A stretch of DNA of 64,000 nt. Source: Nocardioides agri. Lineage in GTDB: Bacteria; Actinomycetota; Actinomycetes; Propionibacteriales; Nocardioidaceae. The notes under the pieces are model-generated. The model made no database searches and was not told where the DNA came from. It saw only the letters and a program-made list of their open reading frames with translations. Of this stretch, positions 9,154 to 19,270 are shown in pieces. The first letter of the stretch is position 1. Each line of letters opens with the position of its first letter. Location of the stretch: positions 1,181,708-1,245,707 of the forward strand of contig NZ_JACEIC010000002.1 in NCBI RefSeq assembly GCF_013778305.1. The letters run 5' to 3'. A program made the position numbers and the translations under genes.

Positions 9154-9543
9154 ATGAGGATCACCTTGACCAGCGTCCCGGTGGACGACCAGACCCGGGC
9201 CGAGCAGTTCTACACCGAGGTGCTCGGGTTCGCCGTACGCCACGACGTCCCGGTCGGCGAGCACCGGTGGCTGACCGTCGTCTCCCCGGACGACCCGGAC
9301 GGCACCGAGCTCCTCCTCGAGCCGGCCGCGCACCCCGCCCTCGGGCCGTTCCGCGACGCCCTCGTCGCCGACGGCATCCCCTACACCCAGTTCACCGTCG
9401 ACGACGTCGCCGCCGAGCACGAGCGCCTGGCGGCGCTCGGGGTCCGGTTCACCCAGGAGCCGACCGAGATGGGGCCGGTCACCACCGCGGTCTTCGACGA
9501 CACCTGCGGCAACCTGATCCAGATCGTCACGCCGGCCCAGTAG
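9154..9543 (+). CDS. VOC family (glyoxalase/bleomycin-resistance-like) protein
   Basis: A 129-residue protein with two beta-alpha-beta-beta-beta modules. The first has MRITLTSVPVDDQTRAEQFYTEVLGF, the second YTQFTVDDVAAEHERLAALGVRF, ending VFDDTCGNLIQIV. These are the marks of the vicinal oxygen chelate fold. It begins 1 nt after the ArsR stop and is probably co-regulated through the palindrome at 8827-8860. The substrate is not predictable; toxin, antibiotic or metabolite modification are the usual roles. Confidence 0.88.
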   Translation: MRITLTSVPVDDQTRAEQFYTEVLGFAVRHDVPVGEHRWLTVVSPDDPDGTELLLEPAAHPALGPFRDALVADGIPYTQFTVDDVAAEHERLAALGVRFTQEPTEMGPVTTAVFDDTCGNLIQIVTPAQ

Positions 9544-9552
9544 CCGGCTCGA

Positions 9553-10038
9553 TCAGCGGCGCTCGGCCAGGAAGGCCTCGAGCGTCTCGACGACGAGTCG
9601 GTGGTCGTCGCGCTGGGGCAGGCCCGAGACCGCGACGGTCCCGACACAACCGGTGCCGCGCACCAGGACGGGGAAGGCGCCGCCGTGGGCGGCGAAGTCC
9701 GACGGGTCCAGCCGCGCGTCCACGTCGAACGACTTGCCGTCGACCCGGAACTGCTCGCCCACGCGCAGCGAGGAGCGGCCGTAGCGGTCGACCACCGCGC
9801 TCTTGCGGCGGAGCCAGTCGTCGTTGTCGGCGGACGAGCCCGGGAGCGCGGCGTGGAACAGGCGCTGGCTGTTGCGACGGATCGAGATCGCGACCGGGAG
9901 CGCCGCCTCCAGCGCCGCCTCACGGAGGGCGCACCCGAGCGCCCAGGCGGTCTCCTCGTCGAACCGGTCGAAGACCAGCCGCGCCTCCTGCGCCGCCAGC
10001 TCGTCGAGCAGCTCCCGGTCGTTGTCGACCCGTTCCAC
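9553..10038 (-). CDS. UPF0303 / GlcG-HbpS-like heme-degrading domain protein
   Basis: A 161-residue protein of the UPF0303 family, related to HbpS/GlcG proteins. The pattern RFDEETAWALGCALREAALEAALPVAISIRRNSQRLFHAALPGSSADNDDWLRRKSAVV and the later GGAFPVLVRGTGCVGTVAVSGLPQRDDH are the family's fold marks. Related proteins bind heme or small ligands; catalysis is unproven. Convergent with the VOC gene, 9 nt apart. It has its own short upstream region (10039-10099). Confidence 0.85.
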   Translation of the reverse strand: MERVDNDRELLDELAAQEARLVFDRFDEETAWALGCALREAALEAALPVAISIRRNSQRLFHAALPGSSADNDDWLRRKSAVVDRYGRSSLRVGEQFRVDGKSFDVDARLDPSDFAAHGGAFPVLVRGTGCVGTVAVSGLPQRDDHRLVVETLEAFLAERR

Positions 10039-10099
10039 GTGGTCCCCTCTCGTCGACGACGAAGCGTGCGTCAGTCTGCCCGGGACCGGGTGCGGGTGG

Positions 10100-10702
10100 T
10101 CAAGCCGGCGGACGCACCCGGTAGCGGAGGTGCAGCACCCGGTCGCCCTGGATGACGACGTACGGGTCCTCGAGCAGGTGCTGGCCTTCGATGGGGCCGA
10201 AGTACCGCTTGCCGCGGCCGAAGACGACCGGCACGACGTCCATCGCCACCTCGTCGACGAGTCCCAACGCGAGGGCCTGCCCGCCGACGTGGCCCGCGCA
10301 CACGGCGACGACCCGGTCGCCGGCGCGGCGCTTCGCCTCCTCGACGGCAGCGGTCACGTCGTCGAAGAAGGGGACGTCGGCCTCCGGGTGCCAGCCGTCG
10401 GGCTTCGGGCGGCTCGACACCACGATCAGGTGGTCGCCCGCGGGCGGCTCGGCCTCCCAGCCGTTGGTGAGGTCGAAGAGGCGGCGCCCCTGGATGGTCG
10501 CGCCGATGCTGCCCCACATCGAGCGGACGTAGTCGACGGAGCGGCTGCTGATCCGGAACGGGTCGTGCCGCTCCTCCCCCGCCGTGCCGGTGATGGGCTG
10601 GTCGCCGTTGAAGTACCACTCGAAGAGCGGGCCCACGTCGTCGTGCTCGTCGGCGATGAAGCCGTCGACGGACACCACCGCGTGCGTGATCACCGTGGCC
10701 AT
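10100..10702 (-). CDS. RibD C-terminal / dihydrofolate reductase family protein
   Basis: A 200-residue NADPH-dependent reductase-like protein of the RibD C-terminal group: VITHAVVSVDGFIADEHDDVGPLFEW at the N-terminus, GATIQGRRLFDLTNGW in the middle, and VCAGHVGGQALALGLVDEVAMDVVPVVFGRGKRYFG near the end. This group is common in actinobacteria, and its substrates are mostly unknown; it is distinct from the housekeeping DHFR. It starts 1 nt after the peptidase E stop, so the two form an operon. Confidence 0.88.
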   Translation of the reverse strand: MATVITHAVVSVDGFIADEHDDVGPLFEWYFNGDQPITGTAGEERHDPFRISSRSVDYVRSMWGSIGATIQGRRLFDLTNGWEAEPPAGDHLIVVSSRPKPDGWHPEADVPFFDDVTAAVEEAKRRAGDRVVAVCAGHVGGQALALGLVDEVAMDVVPVVFGRGKRYFGPIEGQHLLEDPYVVIQGDRVLHLRYRVRPPA

Positions 10703-10703
10703 G

Positions 10704-11381
10704 TCAGGACCCTCCCGTCGCGGGCTGGAAGTACCGCCAGTGGCCCTCGGTGACGACGTCGACCTCGCCGTCGACGACCCGGATCGCGGTGTCGTCGCAG
10801 ATCGCGTACGCCGGAGCGCCGAGCTCGGCCGCCCACTTCTCCGCCGCCGCCATCGTGTTCTCGGACAGCGCGGGGTGGTCCACGTGCGGGAAGATCGAGA
10901 AGTCGACGACGCCGAGCGTGCGGTCGTCGTCCTCCGCGCGGTAGAGGAAGTCCGTGCCGATCCGCGGGGTCAGCACCATGCTGCCGGCGCTGAAGCCGAC
11001 GTAGACCGTGCCCGTCAGTGACGGGAGGAGGTCCGCGAGCCCCGACTCCCGCATCCACCGCGCGAGGTAGGGCGCATCGCCGCCGTTGACCAGCAGGACG
11101 TCGGCCTCCTGCACCCAGGCGACCCAGCGGTCCCGGTCGATGCTGGGCAGCGCGGTGAGCTCGAGCACGCCGACCGACTTCCAGCCCAGCTCGGTCATCG
11201 GCTGCTCGGACCGGCCCGCGATGAACTGCCACGGACCGACCGGCGATCCGTGCGGGTTGCCGTAGCCGGCGGTCGGGATGCAGAGGGCGGTGGCGTCCTC
11301 GACCGGCTTGCCGAGCAGGTCGAGCAGTGCCTGGTGGATCGTCGGGTTCTTGATGCCTGCCGACGTGAGCAGCAGCCGCAC
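10704..11381 (-). CDS. Peptidase E family (S51) protein
   Basis: A 225-residue class-I-glutamine-amidotransferase-fold serine peptidase; family members cleave alpha-aspartyl dipeptides. The nucleophile elbow is GFSAGSM, with a preceding VLLVNGGDAPYLARWMRESGL segment that matches the NGGN-type loop; the SPVGPW and DFSIFPHVDHP segments provide the candidate catalytic His. The substrate may differ from Asp-X. It is followed after 1 nt by the RibD-like gene. Upstream are a short palindrome (11411-11425) and a 12-bp tandem repeat (11436-11507). Confidence 0.87.
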   Translation of the reverse strand: MRLLLTSAGIKNPTIHQALLDLLGKPVEDATALCIPTAGYGNPHGSPVGPWQFIAGRSEQPMTELGWKSVGVLELTALPSIDRDRWVAWVQEADVLLVNGGDAPYLARWMRESGLADLLPSLTGTVYVGFSAGSMVLTPRIGTDFLYRAEDDDRTLGVVDFSIFPHVDHPALSENTMAAAEKWAAELGAPAYAICDDTAIRVVDGEVDVVTEGHWRYFQPATGGS

Positions 11382-11410
11382 GGCGCCTCCCTGGGTCGAG
11401 CTGGATGATG

Positions 11411-11425
11411 CGGTACGACGTACCG
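11411..11425. promoter_or_regulatory. Short palindrome upstream of peptidase E
   Basis: CGGTAC and GTACCG flank GAC, 30 nt upstream of the peptidase E start, within the expected promoter. A small operator is possible; 6-bp arms are weak evidence. Confidence 0.3.
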
Positions 11426-11435
11426 ACCCGGGCCG

Positions 11436-11507
11436 ATCGCCAGAGTCATCGCCAGAGTCATCGCCAGGGTCATCGCCAGGGTCATCGCCAGGGTCATCGC
11501 CGGACCC
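11436..11507. repeat. Tandem 12-bp repeat, about six copies
   Basis: Five near-identical units of ATCGCCAG(A/G)GTC are followed by a degenerate sixth unit, ending 4 nt before the PIG-L stop. The first two units have A and the next three G at one position. It lies between two minus-strand genes. Read on the minus strand it gives an open ATG-containing frame, MTLA repeated, that is not in frame with either neighbour. Confidence 0.85.
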
Positions 11508-11511
11508 ATCG

Positions 11512-12294
11512 TCAGTCGGCGTCGCCCCCGGCCAGCCGCATCGCCTCCAACGCGATCGGGGGCGGCGCGTGGAAGTCGAAGGCCTTGAACAGCACCGCGT
11601 GGCGGACGCCCATCCGCCGGCCGCTCAGCGCCGTGATGCCGGTGATCATCATCCGGGGCGGGGGGTGCCCGGGGATGCCGGCGAGGTACTGGCCGTGCGC
11701 CTCGAGCGACGCGATCCCGCGGTCGAGCGCCTCGCCGGTGACGTCGACGCCGTGCGTGGGCGCGTCGTCGCCGCCGACCAGCAGCCAGCGCGGCGACCAC
11801 GGCTCGAGCCCCTCGTCGAGCAGCTCGGGGAAGACCCACCTGTTTCCGGCGTCGCGCAGCGCGTCGACCGCTGCCAGGCCCGCGACCCGGTGGTCGGCCT
11901 GGTTGAGGCCGGCCACGAACACGACGTCCCACGAGCCGACCACGACGGCGTCGGGCCGGTACCGCCGGATCGCCCGCGCGATGTCGCGGCGCAGCTCCAG
12001 CGAGTAGACGAGCACGCCGTCGGGATGGTCGAGGAACTCCACCTGCGACACCCCGACCGCCTCGGATGCCGCGATCTGCTCGCGCACCCGGAGCTCGGCC
12101 GTCTGCGCGGGCGGGCTGGCGTCCATCCCTGCCTCGCCGCGGGTCAGCAGCAGGTAGGCGACGTCGACGCCCCGGCTGGTCCACGCCGCGACCGCCGACG
12201 ACGTGCCGTACTCCACGTCGTCGGGATGGGCCACGACGCAGAGGACGCGCGCGAACGCGTCGTCCGGGAACGGCGGCAGCAGGTCTTCGCTCAT
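11512..12294 (-). CDS. PIG-L (LmbE-like) family deacetylase
   Basis: A 260-residue zinc-dependent N-acetylglucosaminide deacetylase-fold protein, the fold shared with MshB and Mca. The zinc motif is VAHPDDVEYG near residue 20; a later NQADHRVAG supplies the third ligand His. It could act on a sugar conjugate or a mycothiol-type thiol, but it is not Mca, which is at 49466-50350. It ends just before the 12-bp tandem repeat. The start at 12294 gives MSEDLLPPFPDDAFARVLCVVAHPDD. Confidence 0.9.
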   Translation of the reverse strand: MSEDLLPPFPDDAFARVLCVVAHPDDVEYGTSSAVAAWTSRGVDVAYLLLTRGEAGMDASPPAQTAELRVREQIAASEAVGVSQVEFLDHPDGVLVYSLELRRDIARAIRRYRPDAVVVGSWDVVFVAGLNQADHRVAGLAAVDALRDAGNRWVFPELLDEGLEPWSPRWLLVGGDDAPTHGVDVTGEALDRGIASLEAHGQYLAGIPGHPPPRMMITGITALSGRRMGVRHAVLFKAFDFHAPPPIALEAMRLAGGDAD

Positions 12295-12344
12295 CTCGCG
12301 AGGCTAGCCTCGGCGAGGGTCAGCGCGACAGGTCGGAGCGGTGG

Positions 12345-12809
12345 TCAGTACTCACCCTTGACGACGAAGTAGGTGCCGCGGATGGTGCCGGCGAGCTTGG
12401 ACTTCTGCCGCGCGAACTTGAACCGCTCGGCCAGCTCCTCGGGCACCTCCATGCCGTCGGAGAGCTTGAAGCCGACGGCGCGCTTGCCGCCCTCCTCCAG
12501 GGTGTACATGACGTTGATCGACAGTCCGGACTCGTAGAAGACGTAGGACCAGCGGATGCCGTCGACCTCGAACTCCGTCGCCTCCAACGCCGGCGACGCG
12601 ATCACCAGGTCCCGCTCCTCCCGGAGGACGCGGTGGACGTGGTCGACGACGTCGTTCGCCTCGCTCGCCGGCTCGACCGTGAAGACGTGGTCGTACTTGT
12701 TCTTGAAGTAGCGGGCCTCGTTGGCCCGCAGTCCCGCCAGCGCCTCGGCGACCGGAGAGGACTCCAGCCCGACGGTGGACACGTTCACGAAGTCGACGAC
12801 GTAGGACAT
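12345..12809 (-). CDS. Conserved hypothetical protein
   Basis: A 154-residue soluble, charged protein beginning MSYVVDFVNVSTVGLESSPVAEALAGLRANEARYFKNKYDHVFTVEP. It alternates predicted helices and beta strands (IRWSYVFYESGLSINVMYTLEEGGKRAVGF), with a basic C-terminus. No family is recognised. It is divergent from the Zn-ribbon gene, with the palindrome at 12826-12841 between the two starts, so the pair may share regulation. It is a typical actinobacterial accessory gene. Confidence 0.7.
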   Translation of the reverse strand: MSYVVDFVNVSTVGLESSPVAEALAGLRANEARYFKNKYDHVFTVEPASEANDVVDHVHRVLREERDLVIASPALEATEFEVDGIRWSYVFYESGLSINVMYTLEEGGKRAVGFKLSDGMEVPEELAERFKFARQKSKLAGTIRGTYFVVKGEY

Positions 12810-12825
12810 GGCGCCACGCTAGCGC

Positions 12826-12841
12826 GATCGGGTACCCGATC
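12826..12841. promoter_or_regulatory. 16-bp perfect palindrome in a divergent spacer
   Basis: GATCGGGTACCCGATC sits in the 35-bp gap between two divergent starts (12809 and 12845). It ends 3 nt before one ATG, so bound protein would block that promoter or transcript. No matching regulator is evident nearby. Confidence 0.5.
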
Positions 12842-12844
12842 CTC

Positions 12845-13042
12845 ATGTACTTCGACTCGAAGCCCTGTGCCGTCTGCGGTTCCGAGGTCCGGCTGGAGCC
12901 CCACCGGCCACCGACGGACGCGGGCGAGGGCCCCGTCGGCCCCGCGGACGGCGTGGTCGGCACCGCGGACCCGACCGTCGACGACCGCATCTGCACGAAC
13001 CCGGACTGCCCCACCCACCGGTCCGCCACGATGGACCCGTGA
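12845..13042 (+). CDS. Small zinc-ribbon-like protein
   Basis: A 65-residue protein with two Cys pairs, CAVC (residues 8-11) and CTNPDC (about 50-55), the second followed by PTHRS. This is a treble-clef or zinc-ribbon spacing. The middle is Pro/Gly/Asp-rich and probably unstructured. The stop overlaps the next gene's GTG in a GTGA junction, so it is coupled to the inositol-monophosphatase-like gene. No function is recognised. Confidence 0.65.
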   Translation: MYFDSKPCAVCGSEVRLEPHRPPTDAGEGPVGPADGVVGTADPTVDDRICTNPDCPTHRSATMDP

Positions 13043-13833
13043 CGAACCCCGAGACCGAGATCGCCCTGGCCGCCGCGACGGCAGGCGCGGACGTCGTACG
13101 CGCGGCGTACGGCGGCGCGGTGACCCGGCACGCGAAGGGCGGCCTCGACTTCGCGACCGACACCGACGTCGCCGCCGAGCGGGCGATCCTGGGCGTCATC
13201 GCCACCGCCCGCCCGGACGACGCGCGGGTGGGCGAGGAGTCCGGTGCGAGCGAGGGGACGACGGGCCGGACCTGGCTGGTCGACCCGCTGTGCGGCACCC
13301 TCAACTTCGCCGCCGAGACGCCCCTCGTGGCGGCCAACGTGGCACTGCGCGACGGAGCGGCCACACTCGCCGCGGCATCTGCCGACCCGGTGACCGGCGA
13401 GCTGTTCTGGGCGGACGCCTCCGGCGCGTTCTGCCGCCGTGGGGGCACCGATGCGCCGCTCCGCCCGTCGGCCTCATCACGGCTCGTCGACGTCAACTGC
13501 GACGGCCCCCTCGACCGTCCGTTCGTGGGCGGCCAGCTGGTCGCCGACCCGGCGTTCCGCGCCGCGTTCGGCCCGCGGGTGGTCTCCTCGACGATCGCGG
13601 TCGCCTGGGTCGCGGCCGGTCGCCGCGCGGGCTACGTCACCGACGGCCGGCTGGCCGACAGCGTGCACTTCGCGGCCGGCACCGGGATCTGCGAGGCCGC
13701 CGGTTGCGTCGTCACCGACCTCGCCGGCGCGCCGTGGCGCACCGGCCGCGGCTTGATCGCGGCGGCCGACGCCGAGACGCACGCGCAGCTGCTCGAGCTG
13801 GTCCGGCCCCACCTCGCGGCGTCGCCGGGCTGA
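13039..13833 (+). CDS. Inositol monophosphatase-like protein with altered metal sites
   Basis: A 264-residue protein of the inositol monophosphatase superfamily: VGEESG retains the Glu pair, and WLVDPLCGTLNFA corresponds to the family motif WxxDPxDGTxNF. The second Asp of that motif is Cys here (codon TGC). The C-terminal WDxAAG motif reads VHFAAG, so its Asp is His. Both changed residues bind catalytic Mg in the canonical enzyme, so activity is doubtful or altered. The GTG start overlaps the stop of the upstream zinc-ribbon gene. Other residues look well conserved, so it may be a non-catalytic or differently metallated homologue. Confidence 0.85.
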   Translation: MTNPETEIALAAATAGADVVRAAYGGAVTRHAKGGLDFATDTDVAAERAILGVIATARPDDARVGEESGASEGTTGRTWLVDPLCGTLNFAAETPLVAANVALRDGAATLAAASADPVTGELFWADASGAFCRRGGTDAPLRPSASSRLVDVNCDGPLDRPFVGGQLVADPAFRAAFGPRVVSSTIAVAWVAAGRRAGYVTDGRLADSVHFAAGTGICEAAGCVVTDLAGAPWRTGRGLIAAADAETHAQLLELVRPHLAASPG

Positions 13834-13967
13834 CTGGGTGTCCCGGGTGCGCGGGTGCGCGGGTCGCGGCCTCGAACTCGCTCTCACGTGGGTGTCGTAT
13901 CGGCCCACCGCTGTTCGTAGCGTAGGTAGTGGCGGGCACCAGGTCCGCTCGACGAAGGGGAGCAGCG

Positions 13968-14342
13968 ATGCCTCACTACCTCATCTACTTCAACCAGCAG
14001 TGGGTCGGCGACCACGACGAGGCGTGGTTCGAGAGCCGCGTCGACCCGTCCACCGCCGTCGTCAGAGACATGCAGGACCAAGGTGTCCTGGTGTACGCCG
14101 GCGGACTGGTCGAGGAGCTCGAGGAGGCGGCAAGCGCGGACGCCACGAGTGGCGAGCTGCTCGTCACCGACGGGCCCTTCGCGGAGACCAAGGAGTGGCT
14201 CGGTGGGCTGACCATCGTGGACGTGCCCGACGACCAGGCCGCTCGCATGTGGGCGGGGCGGGTGGCAGAGGGGTGCGGCTGGCCGCAGGAGGTACGCCGC
14301 TTCAAGGCCGGCTCGTTGCAGGCGCTCGCGGTCGGTGGGTGA
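13968..14342 (+). CDS. YCII-related (DGPF) domain protein
   Basis: A 124-residue single-domain YCII/DGPF protein. The signature TDGPFAETKEWLGG is complete. The fold is a ferredoxin-like dimer, often found near ECF sigma factors, but none is next to this gene. The ATG at 13968 is preferred because AAGGGGAG ends about 7 nt upstream; an in-frame GTG farther upstream gives an Arg-rich extension. Convergent with the aldehyde dehydrogenase, with a strong hairpin between them. Confidence 0.88.
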   Translation: MPHYLIYFNQQWVGDHDEAWFESRVDPSTAVVRDMQDQGVLVYAGGLVEELEEAASADATSGELLVTDGPFAETKEWLGGLTIVDVPDDQAARMWAGRVAEGCGWPQEVRRFKAGSLQALAVGG

Positions 14343-14356
14343 GCGGACGCAACCGC

Positions 14357-14400
14357 ACGTCATACGGACGGTGGAAGCGGACGCACTGTCCGTATGACGT
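14357..14400. terminator. Bidirectional hairpin between convergent genes
   Basis: Perfect 13-bp arms (ACGTCATACGGAC and its complement) flank an 18-nt loop at 14370-14387. It lies 14 nt after the YCII stop and 11 nt from the aldehyde dehydrogenase stop. It serves both strands. There is no T-run. Confidence 0.75.
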
Positions 14401-14411
14401 CTCCCGCCGCG

Positions 14412-15896
14412 TCAGCGCTTCTTGCCGCGACCGTGCAGCAGCCCGAGGACCTGGGTGAACTGCTTCTCGGCCTTCTCGGTGCGGTCGAAGGTCGTGACGT
14501 TGACCATCGGCTTGAACCGCTGCCGCGCGATCGCCTTGGGGTAGGTGAACTCCCGGAGCCCGTCGGGGCCGTGGATGCGCCCGAAGCCGGACTCCCCGAC
14601 GCCGCCGAAGGGCAGGCTCGGCACGCCGGCGAAGCTGATCACGCCGTTGACGGCCGACATCCCCGACCGGACCCGCGCTGCGATCGCCATGCCGTTGCGC
14701 TTGCTGAAGACCGTGTTGCCGAGGCCGTAGCGGGTCGCGTTGGTGAGCGCGATCGCCTCCTCCATGTCGCGCACCTTGGCGATCGTCATCGTCGGGCCGA
14801 AGGTCTCCTCCTGCACGGCGAGGGAGTCCTCGGGTACGTCGACCAGGATCGTCGGCTGGACGAACCGGTCGCCCACGGCGTCGGCGCCGCCGACCACCGC
14901 GCGGCCGCCGCGCGCGAGGGCGTCGTCGACGTGGCTGCGGATGAGGTCGAGCTGCTTGGGCATCGTGATCGGGCCGACCTTGCCGTCGGCGGAGGCCTCG
15001 AGCCCGCGCGCCTTGGCGGTGATCGTCGAGACGAACTCGTCGTACACCTTCTCGTGCACGTAGACGCGCTCGACGCCGATGCAGGTCTGGCCGGCGTTCG
15101 AGCAGGCGCCCCACAGCGCGGCGTCCGCGGCGGCGGTGACGTCGGCGTCCGCGTCGACGATCACCGAGTCCTTGCCGCCGGCCTCGATCACCACGGGCGT
15201 GAGGGTCTCGGCGCAGGCGGCCATCACCTTCTTGCCGGTCGCGGTCGAGCCGGTGAACGCGAGCTTGTCGACGCCGGAGCGGCAGAGCGCGTTGCCGGTC
15301 TCGCCGAGTCCGGTGACCAGCTGCAGCACCGGGCGGCCGACGACGTCCTGGAAGACCTGCACCAGCCACGCGCCGACACCGGGGGTGAACTCACTGGGCT
15401 TGAAGACCACCGCGTTGCCGGCCGCGAGCGCGTAGGCGATCGAGCCCATCGGCGTGAAGACCGGGTAGTTCCAGGGCCCGATGACGCCGACCACGCCGAG
15501 CGGCTTGTACTCGACGGTGGCGGCCTGGTTGACCATCAGCATCCCCGACGGCACCCGACGACGGCCGAGCACCTTCTTGGCGTGCCCGGCGGCCCAGGCG
15601 ATGTGGTCGACCGCGAGCCCGGCCTCGAGCACGGCGTCGGGGACCGGCTTGCCCATCTCGCGATGGACGAGCTCGGCGAGCTCGGGCAGCCGCTGGGTGA
15701 TGGCGGTCTTCCAGGCGTTGAGGTGCTCCTTGCGCTGCGCATAGCCCAGTGCGGACCACCACAGCGCCTCGTCCCGGGCGCGGGCGACGGCGGCGCGCAC
15801 CTCGTCCTCGGTCTGGATCGGGTGGGTGCCGACCACGTCGCCCGTCGCGGGGTTGAGCGACTCGAACGTCTGCGGTCGCGCGATTGCCTCGGTCAT
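14412..15896 (-). CDS. Aldehyde dehydrogenase, succinate-semialdehyde type
   Basis: A 494-residue NAD(P)-dependent aldehyde dehydrogenase. The general base lies in VIEAGGKDS and the nucleophile in GQTCIGVERV; FKPSEFTPG and FTGSTATGKKV are the cofactor-binding segments. Overall pattern and length resemble actinobacterial succinic semialdehyde dehydrogenases of the GabD2 group, but substrate assignment by sequence alone is weak. The ATG at 15896 is chosen over an upstream in-frame start that adds 14 Arg/Thr-rich residues. It starts 25 nt after the DUF255 gene, in the same direction. Confidence 0.92.
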   Translation of the reverse strand: MTEAIARPQTFESLNPATGDVVGTHPIQTEDEVRAAVARARDEALWWSALGYAQRKEHLNAWKTAITQRLPELAELVHREMGKPVPDAVLEAGLAVDHIAWAAGHAKKVLGRRRVPSGMLMVNQAATVEYKPLGVVGVIGPWNYPVFTPMGSIAYALAAGNAVVFKPSEFTPGVGAWLVQVFQDVVGRPVLQLVTGLGETGNALCRSGVDKLAFTGSTATGKKVMAACAETLTPVVIEAGGKDSVIVDADADVTAAADAALWGACSNAGQTCIGVERVYVHEKVYDEFVSTITAKARGLEASADGKVGPITMPKQLDLIRSHVDDALARGGRAVVGGADAVGDRFVQPTILVDVPEDSLAVQEETFGPTMTIAKVRDMEEAIALTNATRYGLGNTVFSKRNGMAIAARVRSGMSAVNGVISFAGVPSLPFGGVGESGFGRIHGPDGLREFTYPKAIARQRFKPMVNVTTFDRTEKAEKQFTQVLGLLHGRGKKR

Positions 15897-15921
15897 GACG
15901 GTCACAGTAGTGCTGTCACGG

Positions 15922-17919
<1,998 letters not shown>

Positions 17920-18288
17920 GTGATGATGAGTGCAGGGCGGACCGTGGCGTGCGTGCCCACTCGCATTCGTCCGTCCATGGTGTCAGACCGTGCCGTTGTG
18001 CCTCGCCCACACCGAGGCGCATCGAGTGCGTGACCGATCGCGCGGCGCGCTGTCCTGGGACCTCGGCGCCGAGCTGGCCGTCGTCGAGCTGCAGGGTGCT
18101 CGTGCACGGCATCGGATGAGTCGGCCACCCTGGCCAACGGATCGCGGAGACCCAGGAGCTAGCGACAGACAGGGATCAGCCCGAGCCTGGCTACTCGGGT
18201 GGGGCATTCGAGCTATTGACCGTGCCAAGCCACTGTGCCAGCGTCCCAATACGGAGCCTTCCGGATAGGCACCTGCTCGGGGGTGGTG
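17920..18288. other. Intergenic region, 369 bp, divergent promoters
   Basis: No supported gene. It lies between the DUF255 gene (minus strand) and the LuxR gene (plus strand), so it should contain both promoters. A TTGACC sequence at 18216-18221 could be a -35 element, but no good -10 box follows at 17 bp. A plus-strand reading frame across it is Arg/Trp/Cys-rich without a family and was not accepted. Confidence 0.5.
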
Positions 18289-19152
18289 ATGGTCGAGCAT
18301 CACTGTGGGCGGACCAGCGAGCACGGCAGCGAGCCAGAGGACGCACTCGTGCTCGCAGCCCAGGCCCGGTTGCACCCGGCCGTGCTCTCGGTGACGCTCG
18401 AGGTGTTGCATGCGATCGCGGAGGGGGTCCCGAGCAAGGTCGCACTGTGCCGGTGCCTCGCTCGCGCGACCGAGGCGGCCGTGGTGGCGCATGTCGAGCT
18501 GGATCCGACCGCGGGCACGATGAGCATCGTCTCGTGGCCTGGCCAGGCCGACCTGGTGCGGGCCCAACCCTTTCTGGACACCCTGCCGGCGGTCGTGCCC
18601 CACCTGATCGGGATGCTCTCGGTCGATCGCCACGCGCGCCGGCTGTCGGCGGAGTTCCACCAGCTGGGTTGGCAGGCGACCGTGGCGGCGATGCTGCTGG
18701 AGGACGTGCTCGGCTGCAGCGACGTCGCTGAGGTGCCCCTCGATGTCGGCGGGCCCGAGCTGCGCCTGGTCGTGCTCGGCAGCCGCGACCACTTGTGCGC
18801 ACCCACGGTCCAGCTGCTCGACTGCCTGCGGGGTCCGCTGTCCGACCTGATCCGGATCGCCGCACCTGACGCCGCGGCGCCGGATCACCGCATCGCCCCG
18901 TCATCCGGCCTCACCCAACGCGAGATCGAGGTGCTGCGGCTGATGGCAGAGGGGCTCCTCGCCCGCACCATCGCGCTCCGCCTCCGGGTCTCCCCGCGGA
19001 CAGTCCACAAGCATCTCGGGAACATCTACCGCAAGCTCGACGCCCACGACCGTCTCGTCGCCGTACGCCGCGCCGAGGGCCTCGGCCTGCTCGACCGCGC
19101 GACCGGTGACCGACCCGCGCTGGCCGACGGGCTCCTCACGCTGTGGTGGTAG
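18289..19152 (+). CDS. LuxR-type transcriptional regulator
   Basis: A 287-residue regulator with a C-terminal LuxR/FixJ helix-turn-helix at about 207-262 (LTQREIEVLRLMAEGLLARTIALRL, VSPRTVHKHLGNIYRKLDAHDR). The N-terminal 200 residues have no receiver Asp pattern or autoinducer signature; they read as an alpha/beta GAF-like sensor containing several Cys. ATG 18289 is chosen with GGGGG about 8 nt upstream; the in-frame GTG 18235 gives an unlikely leader. It sits 139 nt upstream of the sheath gene and is the obvious candidate regulator. LuxR genes border Streptomyces contractile clusters too. Confidence 0.9.
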   Translation: MVEHHCGRTSEHGSEPEDALVLAAQARLHPAVLSVTLEVLHAIAEGVPSKVALCRCLARATEAAVVAHVELDPTAGTMSIVSWPGQADLVRAQPFLDTLPAVVPHLIGMLSVDRHARRLSAEFHQLGWQATVAAMLLEDVLGCSDVAEVPLDVGGPELRLVVLGSRDHLCAPTVQLLDCLRGPLSDLIRIAAPDAAAPDHRIAPSSGLTQREIEVLRLMAEGLLARTIALRLRVSPRTVHKHLGNIYRKLDAHDRLVAVRRAEGLGLLDRATGDRPALADGLLTLWW

Positions 19153-19200
19153 TTCTACGCATAGCGACCCCCTGCACGGCACAAATAGCGTGACGTGGGC

Positions 19201-19218
19201 GCCGGTCGTCCGACCGGC
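19201..19218. promoter_or_regulatory. 18-bp palindrome upstream of the sheath gene
   Basis: GCCGGTCG and CGACCGGC flank TC, 73 nt upstream of the sheath ATG and 48 nt after the LuxR stop. Its size matches LuxR-type operators. It may also act as a short terminator of the LuxR message. Confidence 0.5.
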
Positions 19219-19270
19219 ATCCGCGCGGAGAACGTCTGCGCGGCCGGATCATCGGGGCCGGCGGACAGGT

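Noticed and set aside
17930..18268. A plus-strand open frame in the LuxR-DUF255 spacer
   Set aside because: No family, no good ribosome binding site, and odd Trp/Arg/Cys-rich composition.
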